From Catonia carolina (lineage: Eukaryota; Arthropoda; Insecta; Hemiptera; Achilidae), in the NCBI GenBank assembly GCA_035578175.1, contig JAQMRL010000005.1, forward strand, positions 54,293,722 to 54,357,721: DNA of 64,000 nt, written 5' to 3'. Below the pieces are notes generated by a model. It saw only the letters and a program-made list of their open reading frames with translations. It was not told the origin of the DNA and did no database searches. Of this stretch, positions 12,534 to 25,193 are shown piece by piece. A program made the translations under genes and the position numbers. Within the stretch, counting starts at the first letter, position 1; the number at the start of each line of letters is the position of its first letter.

Positions 12534-13343
12534 ATGCCTAACATTCAAAATTATTTTTCGATGGCAAGTAGTGGCAAGCGCAGCAGATCACAGAGTTCGC
12601 CAGAGCAGTTGGATATAGAAAAATTAAGAAAATTGAAAAAAGGGGAGTCCAAAAAAATGGCTGAACACGCCGACATTGTGAAGCACTTGTAAACAGTGCT
12701 CGACAAAAAACTTGCTGGGGTCGCGTCTAAAGAAGACGTTAATAGGATATTAACCAAAATTGCGGCAGTGGGGGAGGAAAATAAAAGGCTGAGGAAAGAA
12801 ATCGAAAGTCTTAAATCCGCAAACGGGGAAGTAAAAAGAAAATTAAATGAACTGGAAAATAGAAGTCGGCGTAGTATCTTATACTACGGCTGATATAATT
12901 AAACAATTTTGTATTGAAGTGTTAGGAATGCGTAAAGGAGTGTGGGTAAATAGGGTAAATAAATACTAGGCAGAAATAAAAACAGTGGGCTTGTTATCGC
13001 ACACTTACCTGACGATCGTGACATAAACTCTATTTTAGAAAATGCGAAAAGATTGAAAGGAACCGAATTCCCTGTTTTTAAAGACTTTTCGACGGAAACC
13101 AGATTAGTGAGAAAGAAACTTTTTGCCTTGAAGAGTGAAATAAAGAAAATCTCGCCGGATACTGAAGCATTCGTTGCGGTGGATAAAATAGGGGTTGCAG
13201 GGAAAGCGTTCACAATGGAGGATGGGAAGCTGAGAGGACACGGTGAAGATGGTATTAAGGAACTGGCTGAAGTTATCGGATATGACGTCAGTCTACTGGA
13301 GGTTAATAGCCACGAGCCGGGGAAGGAGGAGTGTGGAAAATGA
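12534..13343 (+). pseudogene. LINE ORF1 (coiled-coil nucleic-acid-binding protein), broken
   Basis: ORF1 proteins of LINEs coat the element RNA. The start at 12534 (MPNIQNYFSMASSGKRSRSQ) is the first ATG of the frame. It is followed by a lysine-rich region and a heptad-like coiled coil (EENKRLRKEIESLKSANGEV, about 12775-12835). Stops at 12690 and 12891 and a frameshift before 13053 break it. The last part (13053-13343) is open and reads GTEFPVFKDFSTETRLVRKK, like the RNA-binding part of transposase_22-type ORF1 proteins. Assignment rests on position and architecture. Confidence 0.65.
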
Positions 13344-13393
13344 GGGGGTGAAGTCTGCAGAAGAATGTGTCTAAATAGTTTAGATGTAAATAA

Positions 13394-16300
13394 TGCAAGT
13401 ATTTTATGTTATAGATCTAATGTTGCAGGATTAAGACATAAGCACTCTTGTTTTTTTTTCAATACGTTAATCAGTTTGATGTGTTTTGTTTATTGGAGAC
13501 ATACATTGAGTTAAAATTTAGTGACTTGAACACCAGGTTTTTCACTGATTACGAATCGTGGTGGGAACCAGCAGTTAGGTCTTCAAATTTTGGTCGCGCT
13601 AAGGGTAGTATACTAATGGGCATTAAAAGAAGCTTAAAGGCCAGTATTTAGTTTGTAAATTTTTTAGGTAGAAACTTGGTTAAAGTACGTGAGAGAAACA
13701 AGGAATTTTATATAGTGTTTAGTTATTTGTCGGGGGGGGGGGGTGGTAACGAAGTGGAATGGGAAAATAGTTAAAAGTATTGGAGAATTTTATAAGCGAG
13801 TTTACAAAAAATATATCGTGCGTTTTAATGGGGTACTTAAACGCAAGGTTAGCAAAATTAGGAATTAGGTGATAAAACTAGTGTACGAGAGAAAAGATCA
13901 TCCAAAGACCTTGCAATTAATAGTAAAGGTAAACGTTTTTTAGAATTATGTAACGACAATAATTTAGTGCTATTAAACGGGAGAACGAGGGAAGACGAAT
14001 TGGGGGAATTTACCTATATAGGTCCGACGGGATCGTCAGTTATAGATTACGCGTGTTTGTCATTAAATTGTCTAAAACTCATTGTGTCATTTAAAATAGA
14101 AATGCAATTGTATTCTGATCATATGCCGTTAGAATTAACCCTAAACTACATTTAGGGATAAATTTTAAAACGGAGGAAATTTTGCCGCTCTTGCCAAAAT
14201 CAAAATGGGATGTAGAGCAGGAAGATAAATATAGGAGGGATTATGCGCTAGTAGTGAAAATGTTTGGCTACCTCGGGAGACAGAGGAAGCACAGGTTTTA
14301 TTGAATGATTTGGTGTACAATGTGGTAGGTTATGACCCAGTAAAATGTAGTAGGAGCGGATATGGTAAGATTGAGTTCAAACAAGAATGGTTTGATAGAG
14401 AGTGCAGTAAGATGAGAGATAAGGTTTTTGTGTTATTAAATTTATATAGGAAAAGAAAATCGATTGTTGTAAGAAATGAGTATCGGCATATACACAGCAA
14501 TTATAAACTCCTGTGTAATAATAAGAAAATAGAATATTATAAAAGAGTTGTGATTCATTTCAATAGTATAAGAGATGTTTAGGGTTTTGGGATAATGTAA
14601 AAAAATTAAGGGCAAATAAAATCAAATTTAGGATTGATCCTCACATTCAACCGTCGCAGTGGGTAGAACCCTTTGAGGGCTTTTGAGAGTAAGGGAGGGG
14701 GTTAGTAATTTTATTTATGCTGTGCCATGTGTTTTTGATGATGGGTTAGACCGGGAGATCACTATTAGATGAGCTGTTGGCAACTACAAAACGCGCGAAA
14801 AACAACAAAGCACCTGGTAAAGACAGAATAGCTAATGCATTTTATAAGTATGCATCAATTAAGTATTTAAATTTAGTTGTTAAGTTTTTTAATAATATTA
14901 TGCCGCGAAATAAAGCGCCAGATTCATTTAAAAGGGCAATAGTGTTTCCAATTCATAAAAAAGCGGATTTGTTAACTTTGGATAATTATCGCGGAATTTC
15001 ATTCATGGACGGGCTGGCAAAATTTTTTACGGGAATATTGATGAATAGACTGGAGCGATGGGTACACATAACTGATGTCTTAAATGAAAATCAGGCCGGA
15101 TTTAGGAAAGGTTACTGCACAAATGACTATATCTTCAATCTCACAAATATTATTAATTTAGTTTGGAAAAATAAGGGCGGTAAGCTGTATTGGTTTTTAT
15201 AGATTTTAGAGCCGCGTATGATAATATTAATACAGAAGCATTATTCTACAAGCTCTATAATATGGGTGTATCATACAATTTTATGGCGGTGTTAAAGGAA
15301 CTGTATAGTTCTACCAGAGCGCAAGTCTGGTGTAGAGGCTGGTTGTCGGAGGAATTTGAAACAGTGAATGGTGTGAAACAGGGATGTCCTTTGTCGGCAC
15401 TTTTATTCGCGCTTTTCCTGAATGATTTATACGATGAACTGGGAGGATGTGTGAACTTCGGAGATTTAAATTTAAGAGTGCTGTTATGTGCAGACGATGC
15501 GGTCCTGCTTTCCTCAGATCCGAAGGGCTTGTAAAACATGATTCATAAATTGAAAATGTACTATGATAAATGGGGGTTAGTTGTAAGTAAATTTAAGTAA
15601 TTCAAAATTTATTATATTTAGAAAATGGGGCGAGAGGGTCAGAGAGAATACTGGCCGTGGGAGGGGGAGCCTATTGAAATAGTCAAGAAATATAAATATT
15701 TAGGGGTTATGTTAACGCCGCGTTTGGTATGGAAAACACATAGCTGATTAAGTAACTATTTCTAAATTTGTTTTAAATAATGTTTGGGGTAATTTTAGCG
15801 TTCAGAATAAAATTCCCGTCTCTGCTAAATGGACAGTCTACAAATCCACGTGTAGAGCGGTGGTAGGTTATGGGGCACAAGTTTGGGGCTCTAATTGCAT
15901 AGAAGGGTGTGAGATCTTCCAGCGTTTTGCAATAAAAAAGATATTAGGATTACCCCGTCGTATGCCAAACTACAGTCTGTATTTGGAAACGGGGATTGAT
16001 CCTTTATGGCTGTTTTTCCTCAAATTACACATGGATTATATTTTAAAAGTTTTGAAACTTCCGAGACGCAGGCTACCCAGAATACTAGCGGAGTTGGCAA
16101 TCAGGGAGAATGTGGAATGGTACAAGATCTTGAAAGAACTGGCGGACAAGCGGCACTGTGAGTTAACGGATCGAAATGAGTGGAAAGATCAGTTAGAGGA
16201 AACTACTATTAGAAATTTCTACAATTAGAAATGAATTAATACGTAAGTGGTTAGAAAGAGCTTGCCGAGCTGAATTTAACGTATTATACTGTCGGCTAAA

Positions 16301-16649
16301 TTGTGTTCTGGGAGACAGCTCGTACATAGTAGACACGAATGATCGCGCGTACATTAGTACACTTTTTAGGGTTAGGTGCGGACAACTGGGTTTAAATTGT
16401 GAGCCGCATGGGGAGGAGGACAGACGGTGCTGCACAATGTGCAATCTCGGACAGCTTGAAACTGTTACCCATATTTTGGGAGTATGTCCGGTTCTCGGAG
16501 ACATAAGATGTAAGTGGTTCGGGAATTTTGCAATGAACGAGAACGAAGTGATTAGCTATTTAAATGGAAGAAACTGGTTTGTCTTGGTGGGATATGTGAG
16601 GGAAGCGGGAAGATTTAGAAAGTATTTAATCGACCAATTTAATTATTAA
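13394..16649 (+). pseudogene. LINE ORF2 (endonuclease plus reverse transcriptase), broken
   Basis: Endonuclease pieces are seen at 13448-13651 (FCLLETYI) and 13967-14155 (ending YSDHMPLELTL, the SDHxP motif). The reverse transcriptase runs from about 14777 (APGKDRIANAFYKYA) through NYRGISFMDG and FRKGYCTNDYIFNL to FIDFRAAYDNI (15193), GVKQGCPLSALLF (about 15373) and the catalytic CADDAVLL (about 15487). A C-terminal zinc knuckle, CTMCNLGQLETVTHILGVC, lies at about 16435-16490. At least seven frame breaks are needed to read it through, for example at 13651, 14155, 14582, 15202, 15534 and 16228. A run of thirteen Gs (13731-13743) marks one damaged spot. Confidence 0.85.
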
Positions 16650-17434
16650 TTAATGGTTGAATTGGTCAGTTGAGTATTTAAAAAAAAAAAAATGTAACAA
16701 TTTTTAACATTTGTTTTTAGCAATTACTCAAGAGCGCATCCGCGGATACACAGGTGTACAATCCCAGGTGAATGTGAGGAAAAATAGATAAAGTTTTTAA
16801 ATATTTCAGATATAGGCCCCACTGTAGTAGTTACCCTATTTAACTACCTACTATCACTTTGTATTGCAGTGTGAAATCATTCTGTTTTAGTAATATTTTT
16901 ATTGTAGCTTTTTAACATTATTAAAAAAAATCATGTTTTGTAAATCGACTACTATAATTATGTATCTACATAATCTTAATGAAGCTGTAGGAACTAGAAA
17001 GAAGTACCTAATTAATGTACATATTTTTTGTTTCGCTTTTTGTAAAAATATAAAGAAAAGAGTGCTTGCCACGTTAGTAGGTAAATACTTGCATTGTATG
17101 GACACGGTGAATAATTTCCTTGTAATATTAGAATTGATTAAGTGAAGTTACTGAAGGAGTTGTATTTCAATTGTTTTGTTTTATTTTGTAAATTATAAAT
17201 TAAAGCAGATAACAACTTGTATTGTGATGGACTCTGGCAGACGGCTAAGGCCATTGCCATTTGTGTGTAATTGTAAATGTTATCAAGAACAGGTAAAAGT
17301 GAAAACATATTTTCTTGTTTACATTTCCTTATCTTTGGTTTCAGTTGAAATTGTATTATTTAAAAATATTACTTATGTTTACTTTAGTAAAATAAAGCAC
17401 ACATTATTATTATATTATTATTATTTTATATATT

Positions 17435-17621
17435 GTCATTAATTAATTACAATTAGTTGTTATTTATTATAAGTAATTAAATTATAATTTACTTGAAGAT
17501 TTTTAGTCACGTTATTATTTTAATTTTTTTAGTTGTAATAAATAATTGAATTTTAAACTATAGTGTGTTAATTATTTAATTTAACCAGATCCCGAAACGT
17601 ACCTTATAAATAAGAGTCACA
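17435..17621 (+). mobile_element. Solo LTR, right part
   Basis: Continues the LTR interrupted at 12295: GTAATAAATAATTG (poly-A signal region), TAGTGTGTTAATTATTTAA and the end block GATCCCGAAACG...GAGTCACA. The same end block occurs at 34350-34384 and, diverged, at 52651-52681. Confidence 0.75.
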
Positions 17622-18824
17622 ATATAATAAATGACGCAATTTTAAAGAAAATCATATGAACCATTTTTTGATAAAATTGTACTGGTCCAATGCTGGTTAT
17701 AAAAGTGAAACAAAAAATTAAAACATTAATAAATTGAATAGAAATCTTTAAAAAAAAATTTACTTACTAGTGGACCAGATTTCAAGAAGACGAGACAAAA
17801 CAAATACAATGACAACTAATTATTTTTGCGTTAGGTAACAAATAGATAACAAAAATATGTTAAAATTTATATTAATTTATTACACCTTTGTTTCTAGATT
17901 TGAACATTTATCTTTTATTATAAAAAAGTATCAGTGTTAAATAGTATTATATTTTTATTATTACGAAAATAATACGTTAATTAGTAATACTAGATAACTT
18001 ATCTTCAAAGCAACGGCTTTGTAGAATTTCTTGGCAATAAATCTTCTGTAGTTTCTTAACATTCTTTTTCTTCTTCTTTCTGTCATGGATTAAGCCTTCC
18101 AACCTGTTCCGACTTCTTTGCCCATCTTTCCGCGGTCTATCATCATCCATCAGGAAATAAAACCTTTGGTTTGTGTTTTATGCGTGTTTTTCGGAAGTAA
18201 CTTTTTAGTGGCGTCATGAAAATGAGTTTTAGATTACAAGCGAGATTAGCGAGGATTTTTTTGTCCCGCGTTCAGAGCGACGGCATACATTGGGTGAGTC
18301 GGATGAGACTGAAACGACTCTAGATAGGGATATCAGAGACGTAAAAATTAATGAAAAACAAAAAAATTAAATAAATGAAAATAATGAACTAACTTAATGA
18401 TTACGGCTAGAGTACGTACTGTCAATGGGCAGCGATCTCCTCAATGTCTTAAAATTGTCAATATTTGTATCCATTTTTTATGAAATTTGCTAGTTGTTAA
18501 TTTTATATACAGTTGCAAATAAAAATATGTTTTATAGTCAAAAAACAAGAAAAAAGAAAAAGAACTCCAAAGATTGATTTTTAGTGAACCCTTGTGGCCG
18601 TAAAAGTTTAAAAATATATCTTCTGTGGAAAGCACCTTGTTTTAAATCTCAAAAAATACTTTCGTTTTCTTCTACATAAGTTTTATCATTTACAGAATAT
18701 GTGTCGCAGATCTTTGTTAAAACACATTTATTTTGCTCTTGTACACTCACGGTTGCCGTGTGGAATCGCATGTTGGGGTAGTACATACATTACTCACATT
18801 AAATCTTGGATTAATTTAAAAAAT
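17622..18824. other. Spacer, no gene seen
   Basis: Contains a short stretch near 18050-18150 whose minus strand has a basic, Asp/Arg-rich frame reminiscent of RTE-type LINE 3' ends, but too little for a call. Otherwise AT-rich. Confidence 0.35.
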
Positions 18825-19733
18825 TTGGTGTGAAACACTCACACGACTTTCTCTTGCCAATGCAAATAATTAACAATAAACCTAACATTAGAAATAAACA
18901 AAAAACTAACCTCAAAAAACATTCGTGAAATACGCAAAATTAAAATCGACCTCAGTTTGGCTTAAAAATACGGAAAATCGCGCTTTCACGCTAAACTAGG
19001 CATTGTACAAAAAAATACTTTAAATAAAACTTGCAGATCTCTTAATTTCCTATAAATTTTATTATATACACTTATTTCGTAAAATGCATTCTAAGGCCAA
19101 AATCTTTAAAAAATAGATTTTTCACACGTTTTCGTGAGAAAAAAACAGAAAATTGCTTATTACCGCTAAACTAAGCGTTATACAAAAAAATATTTGAAAT
19201 AAAAGTTGTAGAATTTTACATTCTCTACAACTTTTATTATATATAACGTTTTGCGCTAAAATGCATATTAAAGCCGCAATCTTAAAAAGAAAATGTTTTT
19301 ACGTGAAAACAGCCTCACCCAGAATTTCAGCAAACATGGCGCCTACCCTATCTTGTAGAGAATAAAAAGTTTAGTAAATGAGGCGATTTTTTAAAAAATT
19401 GTAGGACCAGTTTTTGAGAAAATCGCAAAAAAGTGAAAAATTACACGAATAAACTACTACTTCCGGTTGACCGATTTTGATGAAAATGTTCTTGTCGGGT
19501 CCGGTAGTGGTATGTAACTTAAGTTTCAAGTTTCAAGTTCGTACAATGTTCCGTTCTTGAGATATTCTGTTCACACACAGACACACATACACACACACAG
19601 ACCAATCGCTAAAAACATGTTTTTTGGGTTCAGGGGGTCTGAAAACGTATAGATCCGGTGAAAACTCGATTTCGAAAAATCGACATGAAAACAATACTTT
19701 TCTTCCTATATATTCATATAGGCAAGAGAAAGT
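18825..19733 (-). repeat. GT-tract repeat family, copy B (complete, 909 bp)
   Basis: On the minus strand it begins ACTTTCTTGC-like (ACTTTCTCTTGCC) and ends GAGTGTTTCACACCAA. A 7-bp repeat, ATTTTTT on the element strand, flanks it (18818-18824 and 19734-19740). Internally it has the TCGATTTTTCGAAATCGAG palindrome, a short CA tract (19573-19600) and GGTCAACCGGAAGTAGTAG. No open frame of note. Confidence 0.85.
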
Positions 19734-20304
19734 AAAAAATCTTTTCTATACGCTATTAACGGATACAAAAAGTGCGATCCTATGAGCCTATTTTAGGAAT
19801 TTGGATTCCTTTCTTTAAGGCATTTATTTGTTTACAAGGTACTGATACAGTTCTTTTGGGCTTGTGGTAACCGTGAAGTAATAATTGATCACAATAAAAC
19901 CAATTATGGTACTAGGAACGGTGGAAAAATTAAGACTAGAAAATCAAATTGTAAATTTTTTCAGAAGTCATTTCTCTATCTTGAGAGGCGGTTTGTTAAC
20001 CTACTTCCACCCTATACACAAGTATTATGTCACTACATCTATTAAAGCATAAACTTAAATATCATATATACTATCGATCTACGAGCAAGAACTTAAACGT
20101 TTCCAAGTCTTAAAATAATTGTTCTTGTTAGTTTTTACTTTTCTCTTTGCGATAGTTTACCTGTTTTTTTATGCTCATTTATTGAATTAATTTCCCATAA
20201 AGTTAAAATATTTACATTGTGTTCGTTAAAATATACTATTATAAAATAACTATTATTTTTATTATTATTTTATCAAACATCCTAAGTAGGATTTTAAACA
20301 GCCG
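19734..20304. other. Spacer, nothing recognised
   Basis: No gene, RNA or repeat could be supported. Confidence 0.4.
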
Positions 20305-20647
20305 TATTATTTAAAATTGAAATATAATTCTAACCACCGGAATACGGTAACTTAAAACACTTACCAATGTTTATAGTGCTTTTGTGTATCTTGTACAAAT
20401 CTTCAGTAAATTAAAATTCATTAAAATTTTCCTACGTCAAAATTTAAAACTTCCTACTCCTACCATGGTAGATAAGATTCCTTATCCATGGTAGGAGTAG
20501 GAAGTTTTAAATTTTGACGTAGGAAAATTTTAATGAATTTTAATTTACTGAAGATGTGTACAAGATACACGAAAGCGCTATAAACATTGGTAAGTGTTTT
20601 AAGTTGCCGTATTCTGGTGGTTAGAAATATATTTCAATATAAAATAA
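20305..20647. mobile_element. Near-perfect palindromic MITE, about 343 bp
   Basis: Left arm 20305-20465 and right arm about 20490-20647 are complementary almost base for base, through AACCACCGGAATACGG, ACTTACCAATGTTTATAG, TTCCTACGTCAAAATTT and CTTCCTACTCCTACCATGG. The centre is only about 20 bases. No coding capacity. It would form a very stable hairpin as single strand. Confidence 0.85.
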
Positions 20648-21481
20648 CTAGACTTATAGTTATAAAATAAAAGTTATATATGTGTATATATATATTTTTT
20701 CTCTCTATTACAAATATACACACATAATCTTAAGGTTTTTTTTTTAAATTCTATTGTTATTAAAATTAATACGCATTTAAGTGATTAAATTTTTTTGTTC
20801 TGTTTACTCCTATGCGCGGACAAAACTCTTTGTGAAGAGTTTTTGCGTAGACTATAAGTATATTTAGTTTAAAATATTGTACATAGTTTAGTATGCAATG
20901 AATTATAATTTTAATGTAGCTATATTTTACTAAATAAAATAAATAAATAAATTAAATATAAAATATATCTAGAAGGCGATTAGGGTCGAAATTCAGTTAC
21001 AGATAAATATTTAAAGAAGAATAACAAACACCCGGTTTGTAAACAAAATTTGAAAAATCAGGTGACAAAATTTTATAATTTTACACAAATTTATTTGTTT
21101 TGACAGGTGATTTAATTAAGTTGTACAATAATTTGTGTACAAATTTAATTTTAGAAACTTTATTTATGTGAGATATTATTTAAGATACATTTCTATTTCA
21201 AATATCATACTTAACGAATGAATCAAACATATTTTATTAACAGAAAACTAAAAGTAAATAAAAATGTCTCAGATATCTGGCTAATTATGTATTGAGTCAA
21301 GTAAAATAATCATTGTTATAGGAAAACAAGAACTACTGAATCCGGAATATTAACAAGTAGGAGCCATATACATTAAATTTCACTATTTTTAAATTGACAA
21401 AACTTCTCTTGAATTTGTTTCTTTTTCAGGAATTCAATCACAAGAATTACTTAAAAACCAATATTAGGGTTTTATCATTTT
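20648..21481. other. AT-rich spacer
   Basis: Contains a short TA-rich run near 20683-20697. No gene seen. Confidence 0.4.
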
Positions 21482-21880
21482 ACTTTCTCTTCCCCTATAT
21501 TTTATAAGAAAAATTTCTTGAATTTATAGGAAAAAGAGTAGGCCTATTTCATGTTGATTTCGATTTTTCAAAATAGTGTTTTACCTGGACACGTTTTCAG
21601 ACCCCCTAAGTCAAAAAAACATTTTTTTAGTGATTGGTCGGTTCAGAATGTATAAGTGTGCGAACAAAATGTCTCAAGAACGGGATATCGTACGAAGTTA
21701 ACACTTGGAGCTTAAAATATCACTACGGGACCCGCATGAACATTTTCATCAAAATCGGTCAGTAGTAGTTTATTTGTGCGATTTTTAACTTTTTTGCTAT
21801 TTTAAACAAAGTTTTGTTTTAAGTACCTATTTATTTTACAACGCTTAATTTAGCGGCAGTTAGTGATTTGCTGTATTTTT

Positions 21881-22039
21881 ACTTTCTATTGCCTATATGA
21901 ATAATTATACTGTAATAGGAAGGAAAGTATTGTTTTCATGTCGATTTTTCGAAATCGAGTTTTCACCGGGTCTACACGTTTTCAGACCCCCTGAACTGAA
22001 AAAACATGTTTTTAGCAATTTGTCTGTGTATGTGTGTGT

Positions 22040-22131
<92 letters not shown>

Positions 22132-22974
22132 GTGTATAAGTGTGTGTGTGAGTGTGTGTGTGAGTGTGTGTGTGTGTATGTGTGTGTGTGTGTTCGTGTT
22201 GTGCGTATGAACAGAATATCTCAAGAACGGAACATCACACGAACTTGAAAATTTGTTAGATACTACTAGAGGACCCGACACGAACATTTTCATCAAAATC
22301 GGTCAACCAGAAGTAGTAGCTTTTTTGTCGCTTTTTTGCGGTTTTCTCAAAAACTGTTCCTACAATTTTTTTTAAAATCACCTAATTTACTACATCTTTT
22401 ATGCTCTACAAGATAGGGTAGGCCCTATGTCTGCTGAAATTCTTGGGAAGGTTGTTTTTGCGTAAAAAAATTGTTTTTTTTAAGATTTCGACTTTAATAT
22501 GCATTTTAGCTCAAAAACGTACTTATAAAAGTTGTAGACAATTTAAAATCCTACAACTTTTATATTCAGCATTTGTTTGTATAACGCTTTGTTTAGCGGT
22601 AATTAGCGATTTTCTGTTTTCTTTCTCACGAAAACGTGTAAAAAATCGATTTTAGTACGATTTCAGCCTTAATATGCATTTTACGACAAAAATGTAGGCC
22701 TATAATAAAATTTATAGAAAACTAAAAGATCTAAAACTTTTATTTAAAGTATTTTTCTCCACAGAGCCTAGTTTAGCGTAAAAGTGTGATTTTTCCTATT
22801 TTTAAGCCAAACTGAGATTGACTTTCACTTTGCATCATTCACTGATGATTAAAATTAGGTTCTCTTTATTGAGGTTAGTTTTTTGTTTATTTCTAATATT
22901 TTATTACTAATGTTAGATTATATTGTTAATTATTTGCATTGGCAAGGGAAAGTTGTGTGAGTGTTTCACACCAG
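21881..22974 (+). repeat. GT-tract repeat family, copy C (complete, 1094 bp)
   Basis: Nested inside copy C'. It starts ACTTTCTATTGCCTATATGA and ends GTGAGTGTTTCACACCAG, with ATTTTT on both sides (21875-21880 and 22975-22980). The (GT)n tract is expanded to about 100 bp (22027-22125), followed by irregular GT repeats to 22192. The long Cys/Val and His/Thr open frames over the tract are not genes. Confidence 0.9.
22025..22192 (+). repeat. (GT)n microsatellite inside copy C
   Basis: Nearly pure GT with a few A or C interruptions; it sits at the same internal position as the GT/GC tracts of the other family copies. Confidence 0.95.
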
Positions 22975-23689
22975 ATTTTTCTAATTAAAATCAGTAAAAT
23001 ATGTGTTTTTGAAGATTGTGACTTAAGTATACACTTTTACGACAAAAGCGTTTAATATAATTAAAGTTACAGAAAATTAAAAAAAATACAACATTTATTT
23101 CAATCATTTTTTACAAAGACAATTTTAGCGTCAATTAATTAAAAAAATATATATATATATTAGTAATTTTCCCTTATTTTTATTTCTACAAAAGTTTGAA
23201 TTTATTATTGCGTCATTCACTCCTGATTAAAAATACATCGTTTTTAATTTTATATTGTTTACTAATAATAAACCTATGTTATAGTTTTCATTATTTACAT
23301 TGGCAAGAAAAAATCGTGTGTGTTTTACTCCAGTTTTTTTTTCAGTTGTCCGATATTTTTTATTGTGATCTTAGAATCCCACTTTCCAATTACATTCTTC
23401 CCTTTTCTAAGTTGTGCAGGAATTTTTAAACCAAAAGTTTGATTCCTGAATTCTATTTTTTCGGAGTAATCGTATTCTTAAAAACAAAATTTAACCGTTT
23501 TTGTATTTTTAGTGAAATTAAATAACATTGTACTCTGATCGTTACACATGTTAGAAATTTGTCATTTAATCTTTAATTTTATTCATTCAAAAACTTTCCT
23601 TATTTATGATTGAATTTATTTAAGCTATATTACAAGTTAAATGTATTTATTTAAATAGTAGGCTAATAATTATAAGGATGAGGTTAGAT

Positions 23690-23835
23690 CCTATAATCGG
23701 CAGGTGAGTTAAATTATTGGCACTCAATCTGCTAGTTCCAGGGCTACAAAAACAGCTCTATTTCTTGTCACATGGTCAGCCATGGTTACATGACTAAAGC
23801 ATTAAAGAACAGAAGAGGAAAAAACATAGTGCCTA
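23690..23835 (+). repeat. Dispersed repeat shared with 30715-30850 and 51885-52015
   Basis: The block GCACTCAATCTGCTAGTTCC, AGGGCTACAAAAA, then TTCTTGTCACATGGTCAG and ACAGAAGAGG occurs at all three sites (minus strand at the third). The class is not known. Confidence 0.7.
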
Positions 23836-24243
23836 ACCCACCTTGTAAAGCATAAAAAATGAAGTGAATGAGGCGATTTTGTTTTTTTAAAATCGTAGGA
23901 GCCGTTTTTGAGAATATAGAAAATACGTGAAAAATAACACGAATAAACTACTACTTTCGATTGACCGATTTTGATTAAAATATTCGTGCGGGATCCTCTA
24001 GTAGTACCTAACTTAATTTTTAAGTTTCAACTTCGTACGATGTTCCGTTCTTGAGATATTTTGTTCACACACACGCGCGCGCGCGCACACACACACACGC
24101 ACACAGAGACCAATCGTTAAAAACATGTTTTTTGGGTTTGGGGGTCTGAAACCGTGTAGGGCTATATTTGGTGAAAACGCAATTTCGAAAATCAACATGA
24201 AAACAATACTTTCCTTTCTATTCAAATAAGCAAGAGAAAGTAA
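23836..24243 (-). repeat. GT-tract repeat family, 3'-truncated copy
   Basis: On the minus strand it starts at the usual ACTTTCTCTTGC end (24243) and runs through the CG/CA tract (24066-24107) to the ACAAGGTGGGTTAGG block, where the next bases belong to the 23690 repeat. Confidence 0.8.
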
Positions 24244-24258
24244 AAATGCTTACTTATA

Positions 24259-25191
24259 CTAGGTGTGGCTATTAAATAACGAGACTGACGTTGTAAAAAT
24301 TTTTTTTATACATAATCACTTATTGTCACCTTCTATACACACTCCTTGTCTATCCCTACAACACTACATGCGAACTTTCCATTGTTAGAAACAGTGCTGG
24401 AAGTCATCTTTTGTCAGCTCATTCGGGACACGTGCCGCTTTCTCTTTCACAGCTTCCACAGACTCAAATCTTGTCCCTTTCAATGCAGATTTCACCTTAG
24501 GGAACAGGTAGAAGTCACATGGTGCAAGATCTGGTGAATAAGGTGGATGTTCTTACACTGAAATGCTGTACTTGGCTAGGAACCTCTTGACAGATATCGC
24601 GGAATGAGCTGGCGCATTGTCTTGGTGGAGAACCCATGATTTGTCCTTCCACATTTCGGGTCGTTTTTTCCTTACTCTTTGACGTAGTTTAGAAAGTACC
24701 TCAAGGTAGCAATATTGATTAATTGTTTGATCTTCAGGAACCCAGTGAAGGTACACAATCCCATGGATATAAAAAAAAAACACTCATCAATGCTATAAAT
24801 TTTGACTTGCTCATTTGAGCTTTTTTGGCTCTCTGTGAAGTTCGGCTCTTCCAGTGCATGGATTGGCGCTTCGTTTCCGGATCATAAGTAAAAAACCACG
24901 TTTCATTACATGTTATTATCGTTTCAAAAAATTTTGGGCCATTTTCAATCGCGTACAAAGTGTCAGTACAAACATTTTTGCGAGCTTCATTTCAAACATT
25001 CTTTAGCTGCACGTGTCCTGAAGGAGCTGACAGAAGATGACTTCCAGCGCTGTTTCCAACAATGGAAAATTCGCATAAAGCGTTGTATGGATAGAGAAGG
25101 AGTGTATATTGAAAGTGACAATAAGTAATTATGTGTAAAATAACAAATAAAATTTTTTACGTCAGTCTCGTTATTTAATAGCCACACCTCG
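24259..25191 (-). mobile_element. Rearranged mariner element, copy 1 (transposase end duplicated in inverse orientation)
   Basis: TIRs read CTAGGTGTGGCTATTAAATA on the left and the complement of CGAGGTGTGGCTATTAAATA on the right, both flanked by TA. Most of the interior is the minus-strand C-terminal two thirds of a mariner transposase: NETWFFTYDPETKRQSMHW, HGIVYLHWVPEDQTINQY, LHQDNAPAHSA, and then degenerate sequence. From 24984 to 25128 the plus strand carries a second copy of the same C-terminus (ARVLKELTEDDFQRCFQQW to the stop). The N-terminal DNA-binding half is absent. The copy cannot make transposase. Confidence 0.85.
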
Positions 25192-25193
25192 TA

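Larger units (their letters stand above)
12296..17434 (+). mobile_element. Nearly full-length LINE (L2/CR1-group-like) inserted in an LTR
   Basis: A 5.1-kb element with a 5' UTR, an ORF1 with a coiled coil, an ORF2 with endonuclease and reverse transcriptase, and a TTA-rich 3' tail (17403-17425). It interrupts the solo LTR. The bases on each side, GTTATTGA (12288-12295) and GTCATTAA (17435-17442), look like an eroded 8-bp target duplication, since the uninterrupted LTR at about 52514 has a single GTTATTGA. There is no RNase H domain. Many stops and frameshifts mean it is inactive. A poly-A run at 16681-16693 lies inside the 3' UTR. Confidence 0.85.
21482..23331 (+). repeat. GT-tract repeat family, copy C' (interrupted by copy C)
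   Basis: The 5' part (21482-21880) and 3' part (22975-23331) are one old family copy: starts ACTTTCTCTTCCCC, has GTTTTCAGACCCCCT and CATTTTCATCAAAATCGGTCA, and after the interruption resumes with TAATTAAAATCAGTAAAA and ends near TTGGCAAGAAAAAATCGTGTG and ACTCCAG. Another copy at 27230-27300 shows the uninterrupted order. Confidence 0.8.

Noticed and set aside
21897..22296. Long open frames of Cys-Val or His-Thr repeats over the GT tracts
   Set aside because: They are translations of a dinucleotide microsatellite, open in several frames on both strands.
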